Source of the DNA: an uncultured Muribaculaceae bacterium
Lineage (GTDB): Bacteria; Bacteroidota; Bacteroidia; Bacteroidales; Muribaculaceae
Reading direction: 5' to 3'
DNA length: 61,330 bases
NCBI GenBank assembly: GCA_910589425.1
Contig: CAJUSZ010000014.1
Location: forward strand, 1-61,330
Shown here: positions 1-8,251 of the stretch, piece by piece
Layout: the number at the start of each line of letters is the position of its first letter
Position numbering within the stretch: position 1 is the stretch's first letter
The notes under the pieces: model-generated
What the model was told of the DNA's origin: nothing
What the model saw: only the letters and a program-made list of their open reading frames with translations
Databases searched by the model: none
Translations under genes and position numbers: made by a program

Positions 1-70
1 ATGACTGTCGTTTACATCAAAAAGCAGCAGACATAAAAATTGTCATGTACTATACCTAAAATTACGACTT

Positions 71-1309
71 ATGAAAAGAAAAACTCTTGCCACAGCCTTG
101 CTCTTTGCAGCAATGTCAGGTTTCACCAGTGTGTCGGCTTCTGAGACGTTGCTTCCCAAACAGAGCAGTTTCGGAGCCATCGGATCCGATTCCAGACCAT
201 TCCTTTATCCTCTTGAGGAACTCGCTGTTTATTTCCACAACGAGGTGAAAATATCCAGGCATTCCAAAATATATATCGCCGCAGAAGGCAATGAGGCGAT
301 TCTTCCAGTGAATGTACGGAGCGAGACGTTCGGTCTTGACGGACATACGTGCGGAAGCAATGAATATGCAGTGATAATCGAATTCGAGAAAACCTTGCTT
401 CCCAAGGGAGAGTCATACAGGCTTGTCCTGGAAAAAGGATCAGTCGAGGATGCCTCTGATCCTGAATCGGTCAATCCACAGATAGAGATTCCATTCTATG
501 TCCCTGCCGATCTCGGCCCGGCTCAATGGGACATAGAGAATGGATCGGTAGTTGACAAGGCTACCGATATCTGGGCATACTGGGGATTCGAGACAAAAGC
601 CATTGGCGATCCGAAGATGGAACTCTATTGCGATGGAGTGCATCTTAAGTCAGTTCCCGCACATGTAGGATGGGACTGGAATCTCGGTCAGGCGTATGCG
701 GACTTCGGCGCGGAGGAACATTTTGCCAAAGGAGCTGAATATACACTCGTCTTACCGGCCGGGAGTGTGTCTTCATTGTATCGGGATGATATAGTCAATG
801 AAGAGACGGTTGTCCATTTTATCGGCGGATGGGAGGATACAGGAGGCAATCAATTCAGGATCTGTGGATTCAGAATTGATTTAGACAATGAAACAGATGA
901 GCTGCGAAGTGTCAGTTTCGCTTTCGACAAGCCGTTTGAGCTTGGACCTGAACCAAGGATCCAGGTCTGGTCCGGCGACGATAAAAATATGATTGCCGAA
1001 GCTGTGGCATATAAGGACACGATGATTAACTGCTTCGGGCTGCGTGCGGATTTTGTCAATGTCAAGCTTGGATATTCCGAAAACGGATATACGTTTGTGA
1101 TTCCGGCAGGAACGATGATCTCTGTTTCGGACGCTCCGTGTCCTAATCCGAGACTCTCGACCAGATCTGATGTCGCGGGTGTTGAAGGGATCGGAACCGC
1201 GGATCCGGAAAATGGGAAGGATGTGATATTCGATCTTTTCGGACGTCAGGTCTGCAGTCCGGTGAAAGGGCAGATATATGTGATCCGCGGCAAGAAGATA
1301 ATCTACTGA
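71..1309 (+). CDS. Secreted protein with three Ig-like repeats
   Basis: Function unknown. Residues 1-24 form a typical Sec signal peptide (basic start, hydrophobic core, Ala-Ser-Glu junction). The mature 412-residue protein appears to hold three related beta-rich units at about residues 40-143, 150-250 and 262-360. Each ends in a similar strand: KGESYRLVLEKGSV, KGAEYTLVLPAGSV and SENGYTFVIPAGTM. The last 30 residues (FDLFGRQV ... GQIYVIRGKKIIY) resemble the short C-terminal tail common on secreted Bacteroidales proteins, which ends in a glycine-containing strand and a basic patch. That suggests export beyond the periplasm or surface attachment, but this is inference. The gene stands alone, ends before a strong hairpin, and has no recognisable -7 promoter box in the 70 bases upstream. 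Confidence 0.7.
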   Translation: MKRKTLATALLFAAMSGFTSVSASETLLPKQSSFGAIGSDSRPFLYPLEELAVYFHNEVKISRHSKIYIAAEGNEAILPVNVRSETFGLDGHTCGSNEYAVIIEFEKTLLPKGESYRLVLEKGSVEDASDPESVNPQIEIPFYVPADLGPAQWDIENGSVVDKATDIWAYWGFETKAIGDPKMELYCDGVHLKSVPAHVGWDWNLGQAYADFGAEEHFAKGAEYTLVLPAGSVSSLYRDDIVNEETVVHFIGGWEDTGGNQFRICGFRIDLDNETDELRSVSFAFDKPFELGPEPRIQVWSGDDKNMIAEAVAYKDTMINCFGLRADFVNVKLGYSENGYTFVIPAGTMISVSDAPCPNPRLSTRSDVAGVEGIGTADPENGKDVIFDLFGRQVCSPVKGQIYVIRGKKIIY

Positions 1310-1335
1310 TCGTTTGTCAGAACTGATCCGGCAAC

Positions 1336-1380
1336 CGGGTCTCATGACCGGCCTTTCGCATGGCTGGCTCATGAGGCCCG
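1336..1380 (+). terminator. Strong hairpin after the secreted-protein gene
   Basis: Two arms (1336-1353 and 1362-1380) pair over about 18 positions with one bulged base and a TTTCGCAT loop. There is no clean T-run directly after it, so it may act as a transcript-end stabiliser or a weak terminator between the first gene and the dnaN promoter. Confidence 0.6.
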
Positions 1381-1405
1381 TTCCGCGTTAGCTATAAAAC
1401 CGGGT

Positions 1406-1436
1406 TTTGTGATATGGGAAAAAAGTGCTATCTTTG
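1406..1436 (+). promoter_or_regulatory. dnaN promoter, Bacteroidota consensus
   Basis: TTTG at 1406-1409, 19 nt, then TATCTTTG at 1429-1436. This is a full match to the Bacteroides -33/-7 consensus (TTTG, TAnnTTTG). Transcription should start near 1443, giving a leader of about 95 nt. Confidence 0.75.
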
Positions 1437-1536
1437 TGGTTCGGTAAAAGGAGAGGTTGTCCGGCACGATTCACGATGAAGAAGGTCCCGTCTCCCAAGC
1501 CGGATTGAAAAGGCAAACGAAACGTACTTATAAGAT

Positions 1537-2661
1537 ATGAAATTCAACGTAGCGGGTAAATCCTTGCAGCAGCACCTCAATGCGGTCAGCAAAGTCATCA
1601 ACTCAAAAAATGCCCTGTCTATCCTTGACAATTTTCTGTTTACGATAGAAGGAAACCAGCTGACAATAACCGGAAGCGATCAGGAGAACACGGTCTCCGC
1701 CACGCTTGAGATTGCCGGATCGGACACAGACGGCTCTGTGGCTGTTCATGCCAAACGTATGCTTGACATAATAAAGGAGATTTCAAACCAGCCGATCACA
1801 TTCTATGTCAACGAAGAAACCTACGAGATAGACATCAAATTCCAGTCGGGCCATTTCAATTTTACCGGTATCAATCCGGATGAATATCCCAGACAGCAGG
1901 CCATGTCGGAGGATACACAGAAAATTTCCGTGCCGACAACGATGATTCACAAAGGGATAGAAAACACGCTCTTCGCAGCGGCAACGGATCCGATACGTCC
2001 GGTGATGACCGGAATATTCTTCGACATTCATGAGAAGGATATAACGTTTGTAAGTTCCGATACCCATAAGCTTGTCAGATACATCAACACGGAGGATGCT
2101 CCGGGAATAGAGCGCTCGTTCATACTTCCAGGCAAGCCTGCCGCGATCCTGCGCTCTCTGATATCGAAGGATGATTCGGAGATAGTGATCACAATGGACG
2201 CCAACAAGGCGACTTTCCATTTCGGGTGTTTCAAACTGACCTCGAAATACGTGCTTGGCAATTATCCCAACTACAACCGTGTCATCCCGGAGAACAATCC
2301 GTTTGCGTTGACCGTAGACAGGGCTTCGCTTCTCAATGCAATGAGGCGTGTGTCGCTTTTCGCAAGCGCGGCCTCAAGTCTCGTCCGGATCAATATCCAG
2401 CCCAACGAGATGATTCTCTCGGCTCAGGATCTTGACTATGCCACTTCTGCAGAGGAGCGTGTGATATGCGAATATGAAGGCAATTCGATGATAATCGGTT
2501 TCAATGCGATCTATATGATCGAAGTGCTGAGTAATCTCAAGTCGGATAACGTTATTCTTCAGCTGTCCGATCCGGCGCGTCCGGGTCTGTTTGTCCCGCA
2601 GACAGAGGAATCGGATGAATCGACAGTCATGCTCCTGATGCCGATGCAGGTGATCGAGTGA
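1537..2661 (+). CDS. dnaN: DNA polymerase III beta sliding clamp
   Basis: Ring-shaped dimer that tethers replicative polymerase to DNA and recruits repair and translesion polymerases. The 374-residue length and sequence fit the family: the start MKFNVAGKSLQQHLNAV, a central domain with VSSDTHKLVRY, and a C terminus of the usual type (MLLMPMQVIE). Three tandem clamp folds of about 120 residues are expected. The start is the first ATG after the promoter at 1406-1436. dnaN is not next to dnaA here, so this is not evidence for a replication origin. The exonuclease gene begins 56 nt downstream in the same direction. Confidence 0.97.
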   Translation: MKFNVAGKSLQQHLNAVSKVINSKNALSILDNFLFTIEGNQLTITGSDQENTVSATLEIAGSDTDGSVAVHAKRMLDIIKEISNQPITFYVNEETYEIDIKFQSGHFNFTGINPDEYPRQQAMSEDTQKISVPTTMIHKGIENTLFAAATDPIRPVMTGIFFDIHEKDITFVSSDTHKLVRYINTEDAPGIERSFILPGKPAAILRSLISKDDSEIVITMDANKATFHFGCFKLTSKYVLGNYPNYNRVIPENNPFALTVDRASLLNAMRRVSLFASAASSLVRINIQPNEMILSAQDLDYATSAEERVICEYEGNSMIIGFNAIYMIEVLSNLKSDNVILQLSDPARPGLFVPQTEESDESTVMLLMPMQVIE

Positions 2662-2717
2662 GGCGACGGTTTGTGATCCGATGATTTTACCCAAATTTGA
2701 TTTTGAAAAAGCTTGGC

Positions 2718-3488
2718 ATGAAACTGAATCTGACAAAGCCCATCATATTTTTCGATCTTGAGACTACAGGCACCAACATCACCCGCGACCGGATTGTGGA
2801 ACTTTCCTATATAAAAGTTCTGCCTGACGGCACTGAGGAGAAAAAGAGCCGCAGGCTTAACCCGGAGATGCACATACCCGAGGAGTCGACCGCCATACAC
2901 CATATCACTGATGACGACGTTAAGGATTGTCCTACATTCCGTCAGGTGGCAAAGGCTCTGCTTGAGATTTTCGAAGGCTGCGACATAGCCGGATACAACA
3001 GTAATAAATTCGATGTCCCGGTCCTTATGGAGGAGTTTGCCCGCTGCGGGTTGAATTTTGAGATAAAAGGACGTCGGTTTGTGGATGTCCAGAATATCTT
3101 CCACAAGATGGAACAGCGCACTCTTGTAGCCGCCTACAGGTTCTATTGCGGAGGGGAGCTGGAGAACGCTCATTCAGCGTTTGCCGACACGCAGGCCACG
3201 TATGATGTGCTTCTCGGACAGCTGCAGCGCTACGACAATCTTAAGAACGATGTAGACTTTTTGTCGGAATTCTCAGCGTCTGGCCGAAATGTGGATTTAG
3301 CCGGCAGAATAGTCTTGAATGATAAGGATGTGCCTGTGTTTAATTTCGGCAAGCACAAGGGAAAGCCTGTGGCTGAGGTGCTGCGCAGGGAACCGTCGTT
3401 CTACGACTGGATGATGCAGGGCGATTTCCCTAAAAACACCAAGGACATGCTCCGTCAGCTTAAGTTTCAGTATTCGCAGAAGAAATGA
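2718..3488 (+). CDS. DnaQ-like 3'-5' exonuclease, DEDDh type
   Basis: Likely 3'-5' exonuclease acting on DNA (proofreading or repair type) or RNA. Exo I is FFDLETTG with D13 and E15, Exo II is AGYNSNKFD with D99, and Exo III is HSAFADT with H152 and D157, giving the DEDDh set. The C-terminal 60 residues (VFNFGKHKGKPVAEVLRREP) form a small extra domain often found behind DnaQ domains, related to DUF3820. I chose ATG at 2718 because homologous N termini begin a few residues before the FFDLETTG strand; an in-frame TTG at 2697 is possible but unlikely. It lies between dnaN and coaBC, one base before the latter, so it is probably co-transcribed. It is not clearly the replicative epsilon subunit. 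Confidence 0.88.
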   Translation: MKLNLTKPIIFFDLETTGTNITRDRIVELSYIKVLPDGTEEKKSRRLNPEMHIPEESTAIHHITDDDVKDCPTFRQVAKALLEIFEGCDIAGYNSNKFDVPVLMEEFARCGLNFEIKGRRFVDVQNIFHKMEQRTLVAAYRFYCGGELENAHSAFADTQATYDVLLGQLQRYDNLKNDVDFLSEFSASGRNVDLAGRIVLNDKDVPVFNFGKHKGKPVAEVLRREPSFYDWMMQGDFPKNTKDMLRQLKFQYSQKK

Positions 3489-3489
3489 C

Positions 3490-4701
3490 ATGTTGAAAGG
3501 GAAGCATATAGTACTTGGCATCAGCGGCGGCATAGCCGCGTATAAATCAGTGATGCTGCTCCGGCTTTTTGTAAAGGCGGGAGCCGAGGTCCAGGTGGTG
3601 ATCACCCCCAATGGCAAAGAGTTTATAACGCCTGTAACTTTATCCTCTCTGAGCGGAAAGCCTGTGATCAGTGATTTTTTCACAGCCAATACAGGCGAAT
3701 GGCATAGTCATGTGGATCTTGGTCTTTGGGCCGACGCTATGGTCATTGCCCCGGCCACAGCCTCTACAATGGCCAAGATGGCAAATGGAGTGGCTGACAA
3801 TATGCTTATCACCAGCTATCTTTCCACACGGGCGAAAGTGTTTGCCGCACCGGCTATGGATCTCGACATGTGGAAACATCCGTCCACAGTCCGTAATCTT
3901 GCGAGGTTGAAGGCGGATGGGGTGGATATAATCGAGCCCGAAGCCGGAGAACTTGCTTCCGGACTCAGTGGCAAAGGCCGCATGGAGGAGCCTCAGAATA
4001 TATTCGACCGTGTGGCATCGTGGCTTGTTTCTCCGCAGCCTCTTTTAGGAAAGACAGTCCTACTGACGGCTGGCCCTACATACGAAAACATCGATCCGGT
4101 ACGTTTTATAGGTAACTATTCCAGTGGCAAGATGGGATTTGCCATCGTCCGCGCCCTTTCCGATGCCGGTGCCCGTGTGAAGCTTGTATGCGGTCCGGTC
4201 AACCTTCCCACTCCGGAAGGAAACATAGACCGTATCGATGTGGTGAGCGCCAGGGAAATGCTTGCAGTGTGTGAGAAAGAATTTCCACATGCCGACGGCG
4301 CGATATGTTGTGCCGCTGTGGCGGACTATGCTCCCGCTTCGTGTGCTTCATCCAAAATGAAAAGGGAGAAGGCGGATACCATAACTCTGGAACTCGTGAA
4401 GAATCCGGATATAGCAGCCACATTGGGCAAGATGAAGCGCCCGGATCAGATCCTTGTGGGATTCGCACTTGAGACGGATCATGAGGAGGAAAATGCCATA
4501 GGCAAGATGGCGCGTAAGAACCTTGATTGGATAGCGCTCAATTCCATGCGTGAAAAAGGCGCGGGTTTCAAGGTAGACACTAACAAGATCACACTTATAT
4601 CAGCATCAGGTGTGCGTATTGACCTCCCGCTCATGACCAAAACAGAGGCCGGGAGAAAAATGGTGGAGAAAATTTTTATTGACGAGAAGGCCGATTCATA
4701 A
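3490..4701 (+). CDS. coaBC: Bifunctional CoaBC (PPC decarboxylase / PPC synthetase)
   Basis: Makes 4'-phosphopantetheine from 4'-phosphopantothenate, cysteine and CTP in coenzyme A synthesis. Residues 1-180 are the flavin-dependent CoaC half, with GISGGIAAYKS and the catalytic His at 74 (HSHVDLG). Residues 187-403 are the CoaB half, with LTAGPTYENIDPVRF, the nucleotide loop NYSSGKMG, AAVADY and KNPDI. Two usual CoaC residues differ: the PAMN motif reads PAMD at 121-124, and the position of the E. coli active Cys158 is Ser157 (LASGLSGKGRM). From memory this is a Bacteroidota pattern, not a defect. coaE, a later CoA gene, lies 6 kb downstream. Confidence 0.95.
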   Translation: MLKGKHIVLGISGGIAAYKSVMLLRLFVKAGAEVQVVITPNGKEFITPVTLSSLSGKPVISDFFTANTGEWHSHVDLGLWADAMVIAPATASTMAKMANGVADNMLITSYLSTRAKVFAAPAMDLDMWKHPSTVRNLARLKADGVDIIEPEAGELASGLSGKGRMEEPQNIFDRVASWLVSPQPLLGKTVLLTAGPTYENIDPVRFIGNYSSGKMGFAIVRALSDAGARVKLVCGPVNLPTPEGNIDRIDVVSAREMLAVCEKEFPHADGAICCAAVADYAPASCASSKMKREKADTITLELVKNPDIAATLGKMKRPDQILVGFALETDHEEENAIGKMARKNLDWIALNSMREKGAGFKVDTNKITLISASGVRIDLPLMTKTEAGRKMVEKIFIDEKADS

Positions 4702-4749
4702 GTTTTTGGATCTGGCGGCCTGATCGTTGATCAAACGGTGGAAAGGAAA

Positions 4750-5679
4750 ATGAGGAAACAAAGCAGAAAATATATTAGAGTGCTTGCGGCTGCTGCGGCC
4801 GTGGTTCTGTTGGCCGGCGAAATGTCGGCTCAGGAACTGAACTGTCAGGTGGAGGTTAATTCCAGTCAGATACAGGGGACGAACAAAAGCGTGTTCGAGA
4901 CATTGCAGCAGTCCATATCGGAGTATTTCAATAACACTAAATGGACAAACGCACAGTTTTATCCGAACGAGAAGATCGAGTGTCGCTTTTATCTGACTGT
5001 GGGTGAGTACACTGACGACCGCATCAAGGGAGACATCCAGGTGCAGCTGTCGCGTCCGGTGTATAATTCCACTTACACCACGACGCTCCTGAATTTCAAA
5101 GACACACGCGTGGAGTTTGATTATAAGGAGGGTGATCCTATCATTTTTTCGGAAAATTCGATCGACAGCAACCTGACCGCTTTGCTGAACTATTACGCAT
5201 ACCTTTTCCTCGCTCTTGATTTCGACAGTTTCTCGCCTATGGGTGGACAGCAGTTTTTTGACAAAGCCGCTGCAGTGGTCCAGCTCGCCCAGTCCACCGG
5301 AGAGATAGGCTGGCGTGCCTTTGAGGACAATAAAAACCGTTCGGCTGTGTTGAGCGTGTATACGGATAACAATACATCCGCTATCAGACAGATGAACTAT
5401 GATTATTACCGTAAGGGTCTTGACGAGATGGTAACGAGTCCGGATAAAGGTCGCGGTGTAATCACTGAGTCGCTCAAGACAATGGGCAAGATCTATGATG
5501 TGGCTCCGATGTCAGTGGCGCTTTCGATGTTCAGGGATGCGAAACTTGACGAACTCGTGAATGTCTATTCAAAAGCCCCGCAGAGTCAGCGCGAAGAGGT
5601 CTATCAACTTCTTGAAAAACTGTATCCAACTGAGCGTGAACGATTGGAGAAGATAAAAAATCCGGAAGAGACGCGCTGA
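4750..5679 (+). CDS. DUF4835 family secreted protein
   Basis: Function unknown; the family is conserved in Bacteroidota and often sits beside recN and coaBC, as here. Residues 1-28 are a signal peptide ending in a Ser-Ala-Gln junction. The mature part begins QELNCQVEVNSSQIQGTN, the typical family opening, and continues as a mixed alpha/beta domain to a charged helical end. I chose ATG at 4750 over the in-frame GTG at 4738 because it gives a compact, basic signal-peptide start. recN begins 18 nt downstream on the same strand. The persistent link with DNA-repair and CoA genes is positional and gives no mechanism. Confidence 0.88.
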   Translation: MRKQSRKYIRVLAAAAAVVLLAGEMSAQELNCQVEVNSSQIQGTNKSVFETLQQSISEYFNNTKWTNAQFYPNEKIECRFYLTVGEYTDDRIKGDIQVQLSRPVYNSTYTTTLLNFKDTRVEFDYKEGDPIIFSENSIDSNLTALLNYYAYLFLALDFDSFSPMGGQQFFDKAAAVVQLAQSTGEIGWRAFEDNKNRSAVLSVYTDNNTSAIRQMNYDYYRKGLDEMVTSPDKGRGVITESLKTMGKIYDVAPMSVALSMFRDAKLDELVNVYSKAPQSQREEVYQLLEKLYPTERERLEKIKNPEETR

Positions 5680-5697
5680 TCAAATAGCCTGAAATAC

Positions 5698-7425
5698 ATG
5701 TTAAGCAAACTTACCATAAGCAACTATGCGCTTATAGACAGGCTTGAGACTGATTTTTCCACCGGCCTGACTGCCATTACCGGAGAGACAGGCTCAGGCA
5801 AATCAATAATGCTCGGAGCGCTTTCGCTTCTCCGCGGAGTCAGAGCCGATTCACGGGTGGTGCGCAAGCCGGCGGGGAAAGCTGTCGTGGAAGCTGTTTT
5901 CGCAATGCCTCCCCGGAGTCTGCGTCCGGTGATTGAAGAGGCTGGATGCGACTGGAATGATGAGGAGCTGATATTGCGACGTGAAGTGTCATCGACCGGA
6001 CGCTCACGGGCATTTGTCAACGACAGTCCTGTCAAACTTCAGACTTTACAGGCTCTTTCATATTCGCTGATCGACATCCATTCCCAGCACGAGACTATGA
6101 AACTGGCTGATTCTTCGAGTCAGCTCCGCATCATAGATGCTATGGCAGGCAACCGTCAGCTGCTTGAGGACTATCGGGCTCTGTATTCAAAATATGTCGG
6201 TCTCAGAAGGCGTCTTGACGAATGCAGGCGGGATATAGCGCGTAATAGGGAAAACCGTGAGTTCATGCTTTTCCAGCTTGAGCAGCTTGACAGGCTGAAA
6301 CCGCGCCGTGGTGAGCTTGATGAGCTGGAAAGACTGTATGACATATATAGTGATGCAGGGGAAATCAAGGAGCAGCTTTCAGCCGCCTACGGATTGATCG
6401 ACGGATATGACAGGAGCGCGGTCAGTCTGTTGGCTGAAGTCCGCTCGGCACTCGGCAGGCTCGATCTGTCGCTTTTTGAAAAGGAAGACGTGGATTCGCC
6501 CGGATTGCAGCAGCGTATTGAAACCCTGTATATAGAACTGCGCGATATTGCCTCCACAATTGGAGATTATGCGTCTGGAGTGGAGGCAGATCCGGCGCGC
6601 CTTGCCAAGATCTCAGGCAGGATGGATAGTCTGTATGAGGCGCAGAAGAGATTTAAGGTCGAGGATAACGATGCATTGGTCGATTTCCACGAATCTCTCA
6701 GGCAAAAAGTCGGCCCGGAGACCGGAAGCTCGGAAGAGGTGGAGTCTCTTGAGTCGGAAATCCGTGAACTTGCTCCTAAGCTTAAGACCAAGGCGCTGGA
6801 ACTCAGTGCATCGAGGGCGTCGGCAGCGAATGAATTCTCGGAACTCTTGACTGCCACGGCAAAACCTCTCGGTTTGCCGAATCTGAAGTTCTCGGTTCTT
6901 ATGGCTAAATGTAAACCTTCGTCGGACGGTGTGGACTGCATTTCGTTTTTGTGTCGTTTCAACAAGAATCAGGAATTACAGCCTTTGGAGAATGTGGCGT
7001 CTGGCGGAGAGATGTCCCGCCTGATGCTGAGCATGAAGGAGATACTTAGCAGCCGTCTGCATCAGCCAACTGTAGTTTTCGATGAGATAGACACCGGTGT
7101 GTCCGGAGAGATAGCGGACCGGATGGGGCGCATGATGAAATCCATGTCCCTATCCACTCAGGTCATAGCCATAACCCATCTTCCCCAGGTGGCTTCCAAA
7201 GGTGATCACCATTTCAGGGTCTATAAGACAGACAACGAGGAATCGACTGTCACAAGGCTTGAGTGCCTTGACGAGGCGGGACGCCGCAGGGAGCTGGCCC
7301 AGATGCTTTCCGGCGACCACGTGGATGAGGCCGCCATGCGAAACGCATCCTCTCTTCTTGCATCTTCACATAAGGGTCAGACCGATCCGAATCAGGACAA
7401 TACCGTAAAAAACATAAATGAATAA
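5698..7425 (+). CDS. recN: DNA repair protein RecN
   Basis: SMC-like ATPase that acts early in double-strand-break repair by recombination. The Walker A motif GETGSGKS lies at residues 29-36 and the ABC signature VASGGEMSRLMLS near residue 435. Walker B is VVFDEIDTGVSGEIADRMG, followed by the H-loop ITHLPQVA. The middle third is rich in charged heptads, as expected for the coiled-coil arms. The 575-residue length is normal for the family. The 3' end overlaps the start of rlmB by 8 bases, so the two are probably translated together. No LexA-type operator is evident upstream. Confidence 0.96.
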   Translation: MLSKLTISNYALIDRLETDFSTGLTAITGETGSGKSIMLGALSLLRGVRADSRVVRKPAGKAVVEAVFAMPPRSLRPVIEEAGCDWNDEELILRREVSSTGRSRAFVNDSPVKLQTLQALSYSLIDIHSQHETMKLADSSSQLRIIDAMAGNRQLLEDYRALYSKYVGLRRRLDECRRDIARNRENREFMLFQLEQLDRLKPRRGELDELERLYDIYSDAGEIKEQLSAAYGLIDGYDRSAVSLLAEVRSALGRLDLSLFEKEDVDSPGLQQRIETLYIELRDIASTIGDYASGVEADPARLAKISGRMDSLYEAQKRFKVEDNDALVDFHESLRQKVGPETGSSEEVESLESEIRELAPKLKTKALELSASRASAANEFSELLTATAKPLGLPNLKFSVLMAKCKPSSDGVDCISFLCRFNKNQELQPLENVASGGEMSRLMLSMKEILSSRLHQPTVVFDEIDTGVSGEIADRMGRMMKSMSLSTQVIAITHLPQVASKGDHHFRVYKTDNEESTVTRLECLDEAGRRRELAQMLSGDHVDEAAMRNASSLLASSHKGQTDPNQDNTVKNINE

Positions 7426-8164
7426 GAACGATTATATTTTTGGGCTTCGTGCCATAATGGAAGCCATAGAGGCCGGCAAGGAGATCGACAAGATCATGAT
7501 CCGCAAAGAACTCGGCGGAGATCTCGCCCGTGAACTTCTCGCGCTCACCCGTCAATACGACATTCCCTGCCAGAGAGTCCCGATGGAAAGACTCAACCGC
7601 ATAACCATGAAGAACCATCAGGGTGCCATAGCGGTTCTTTCTCCGGTAGGATACCACAAGCTCGACCAGATAGTACCGACTTTGTTCGAGGAGGGCAGGA
7701 TGCCTCTTGTGATGATACTCGATGGAATCACCGACACAAGAAACTTCGGGGCGATCGCCCGCACGGCCGAATGTGCAGGGTTCGACACGATCGTCATTCC
7801 GGAGCGAGGCAGTGTGGGGGTCAATGGCGATGCTGTGAAAACATCGGCGGGGGCGCTGCTCCACATACCGGTATGTCGTGTCAGGTCGGTAAGTGATGCA
7901 GTGGATTATCTGAAGATGTCGGGATTCAATGTGATAGGCGCTACTGAGAAGACGGAAGCTCTGTATACGGAAGCTGATTTCACAGGTCCTGTGGCTATAG
8001 TCATGGGAGCCGAAGACACTGGAATAAGCCCGGATGTTCTGAGGTCATGCACGGAGCTGGCTGCGATACCGATTCTCGGTCGTATAGGATCGCTGAATGT
8101 GTCGGTGGCCGCAGGAATCATGATGTACGAAGCGCTGCGGCAACGGGCGGCAGTCTCGCTCTGA
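7418..8164 (+). CDS. rlmB: 23S rRNA 2'-O-ribose methyltransferase, SpoU/TrmH family
   Basis: Likely SAM-dependent methylation of G2251 in 23S rRNA. An N-terminal substrate-binding domain (FGLRAIMEAIEAGKEIDKI) is followed by the knotted SPOUT domain. Its three motifs are present: LDGITDTRNFGAIARTAECA, IVMGAEDTGIS and IPILGRIGSLNVSVAAGI. The 248-residue length fits RlmB. It overlaps recN by 8 bases. The next gene has its own promoter at 8190-8221. Assignment to rlmB rather than another SpoU methylase rests on the N-terminal domain and size. Confidence 0.88.
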   Translation: MNKNDYIFGLRAIMEAIEAGKEIDKIMIRKELGGDLARELLALTRQYDIPCQRVPMERLNRITMKNHQGAIAVLSPVGYHKLDQIVPTLFEEGRMPLVMILDGITDTRNFGAIARTAECAGFDTIVIPERGSVGVNGDAVKTSAGALLHIPVCRVRSVSDAVDYLKMSGFNVIGATEKTEALYTEADFTGPVAIVMGAEDTGISPDVLRSCTELAAIPILGRIGSLNVSVAAGIMMYEALRQRAAVSL

Positions 8165-8189
8165 GAATGCCCAAAGAATCTTCCGTTGA

Positions 8190-8221
8190 TTTGCATTATT
8201 CGAGGCAAAATACTAAATTTG
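8190..8221 (+). promoter_or_regulatory. nusB promoter, Bacteroidota consensus
   Basis: TTTG at 8190-8193, 20 nt, then TAAATTTG at 8214-8221. Transcription should start near 8228, about 24 nt before the ATG at 8252. Confidence 0.7.
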
Positions 8222-8251
8222 CACAGAATTTAAGAAATTTCATATAGAGAT

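Noticed and set aside
1..36. Short open frame at the very start of the window, ending TAA at 34-36
   Set aside because: Only 11 codons are visible and no upstream sequence is available. It may be the tail of a preceding gene, but nothing supports it.
1336..1380. The strong hairpin as part of the MITE-like family
   Set aside because: It has no TTA flanks, no GAGTGTG ends and no shared central motif.
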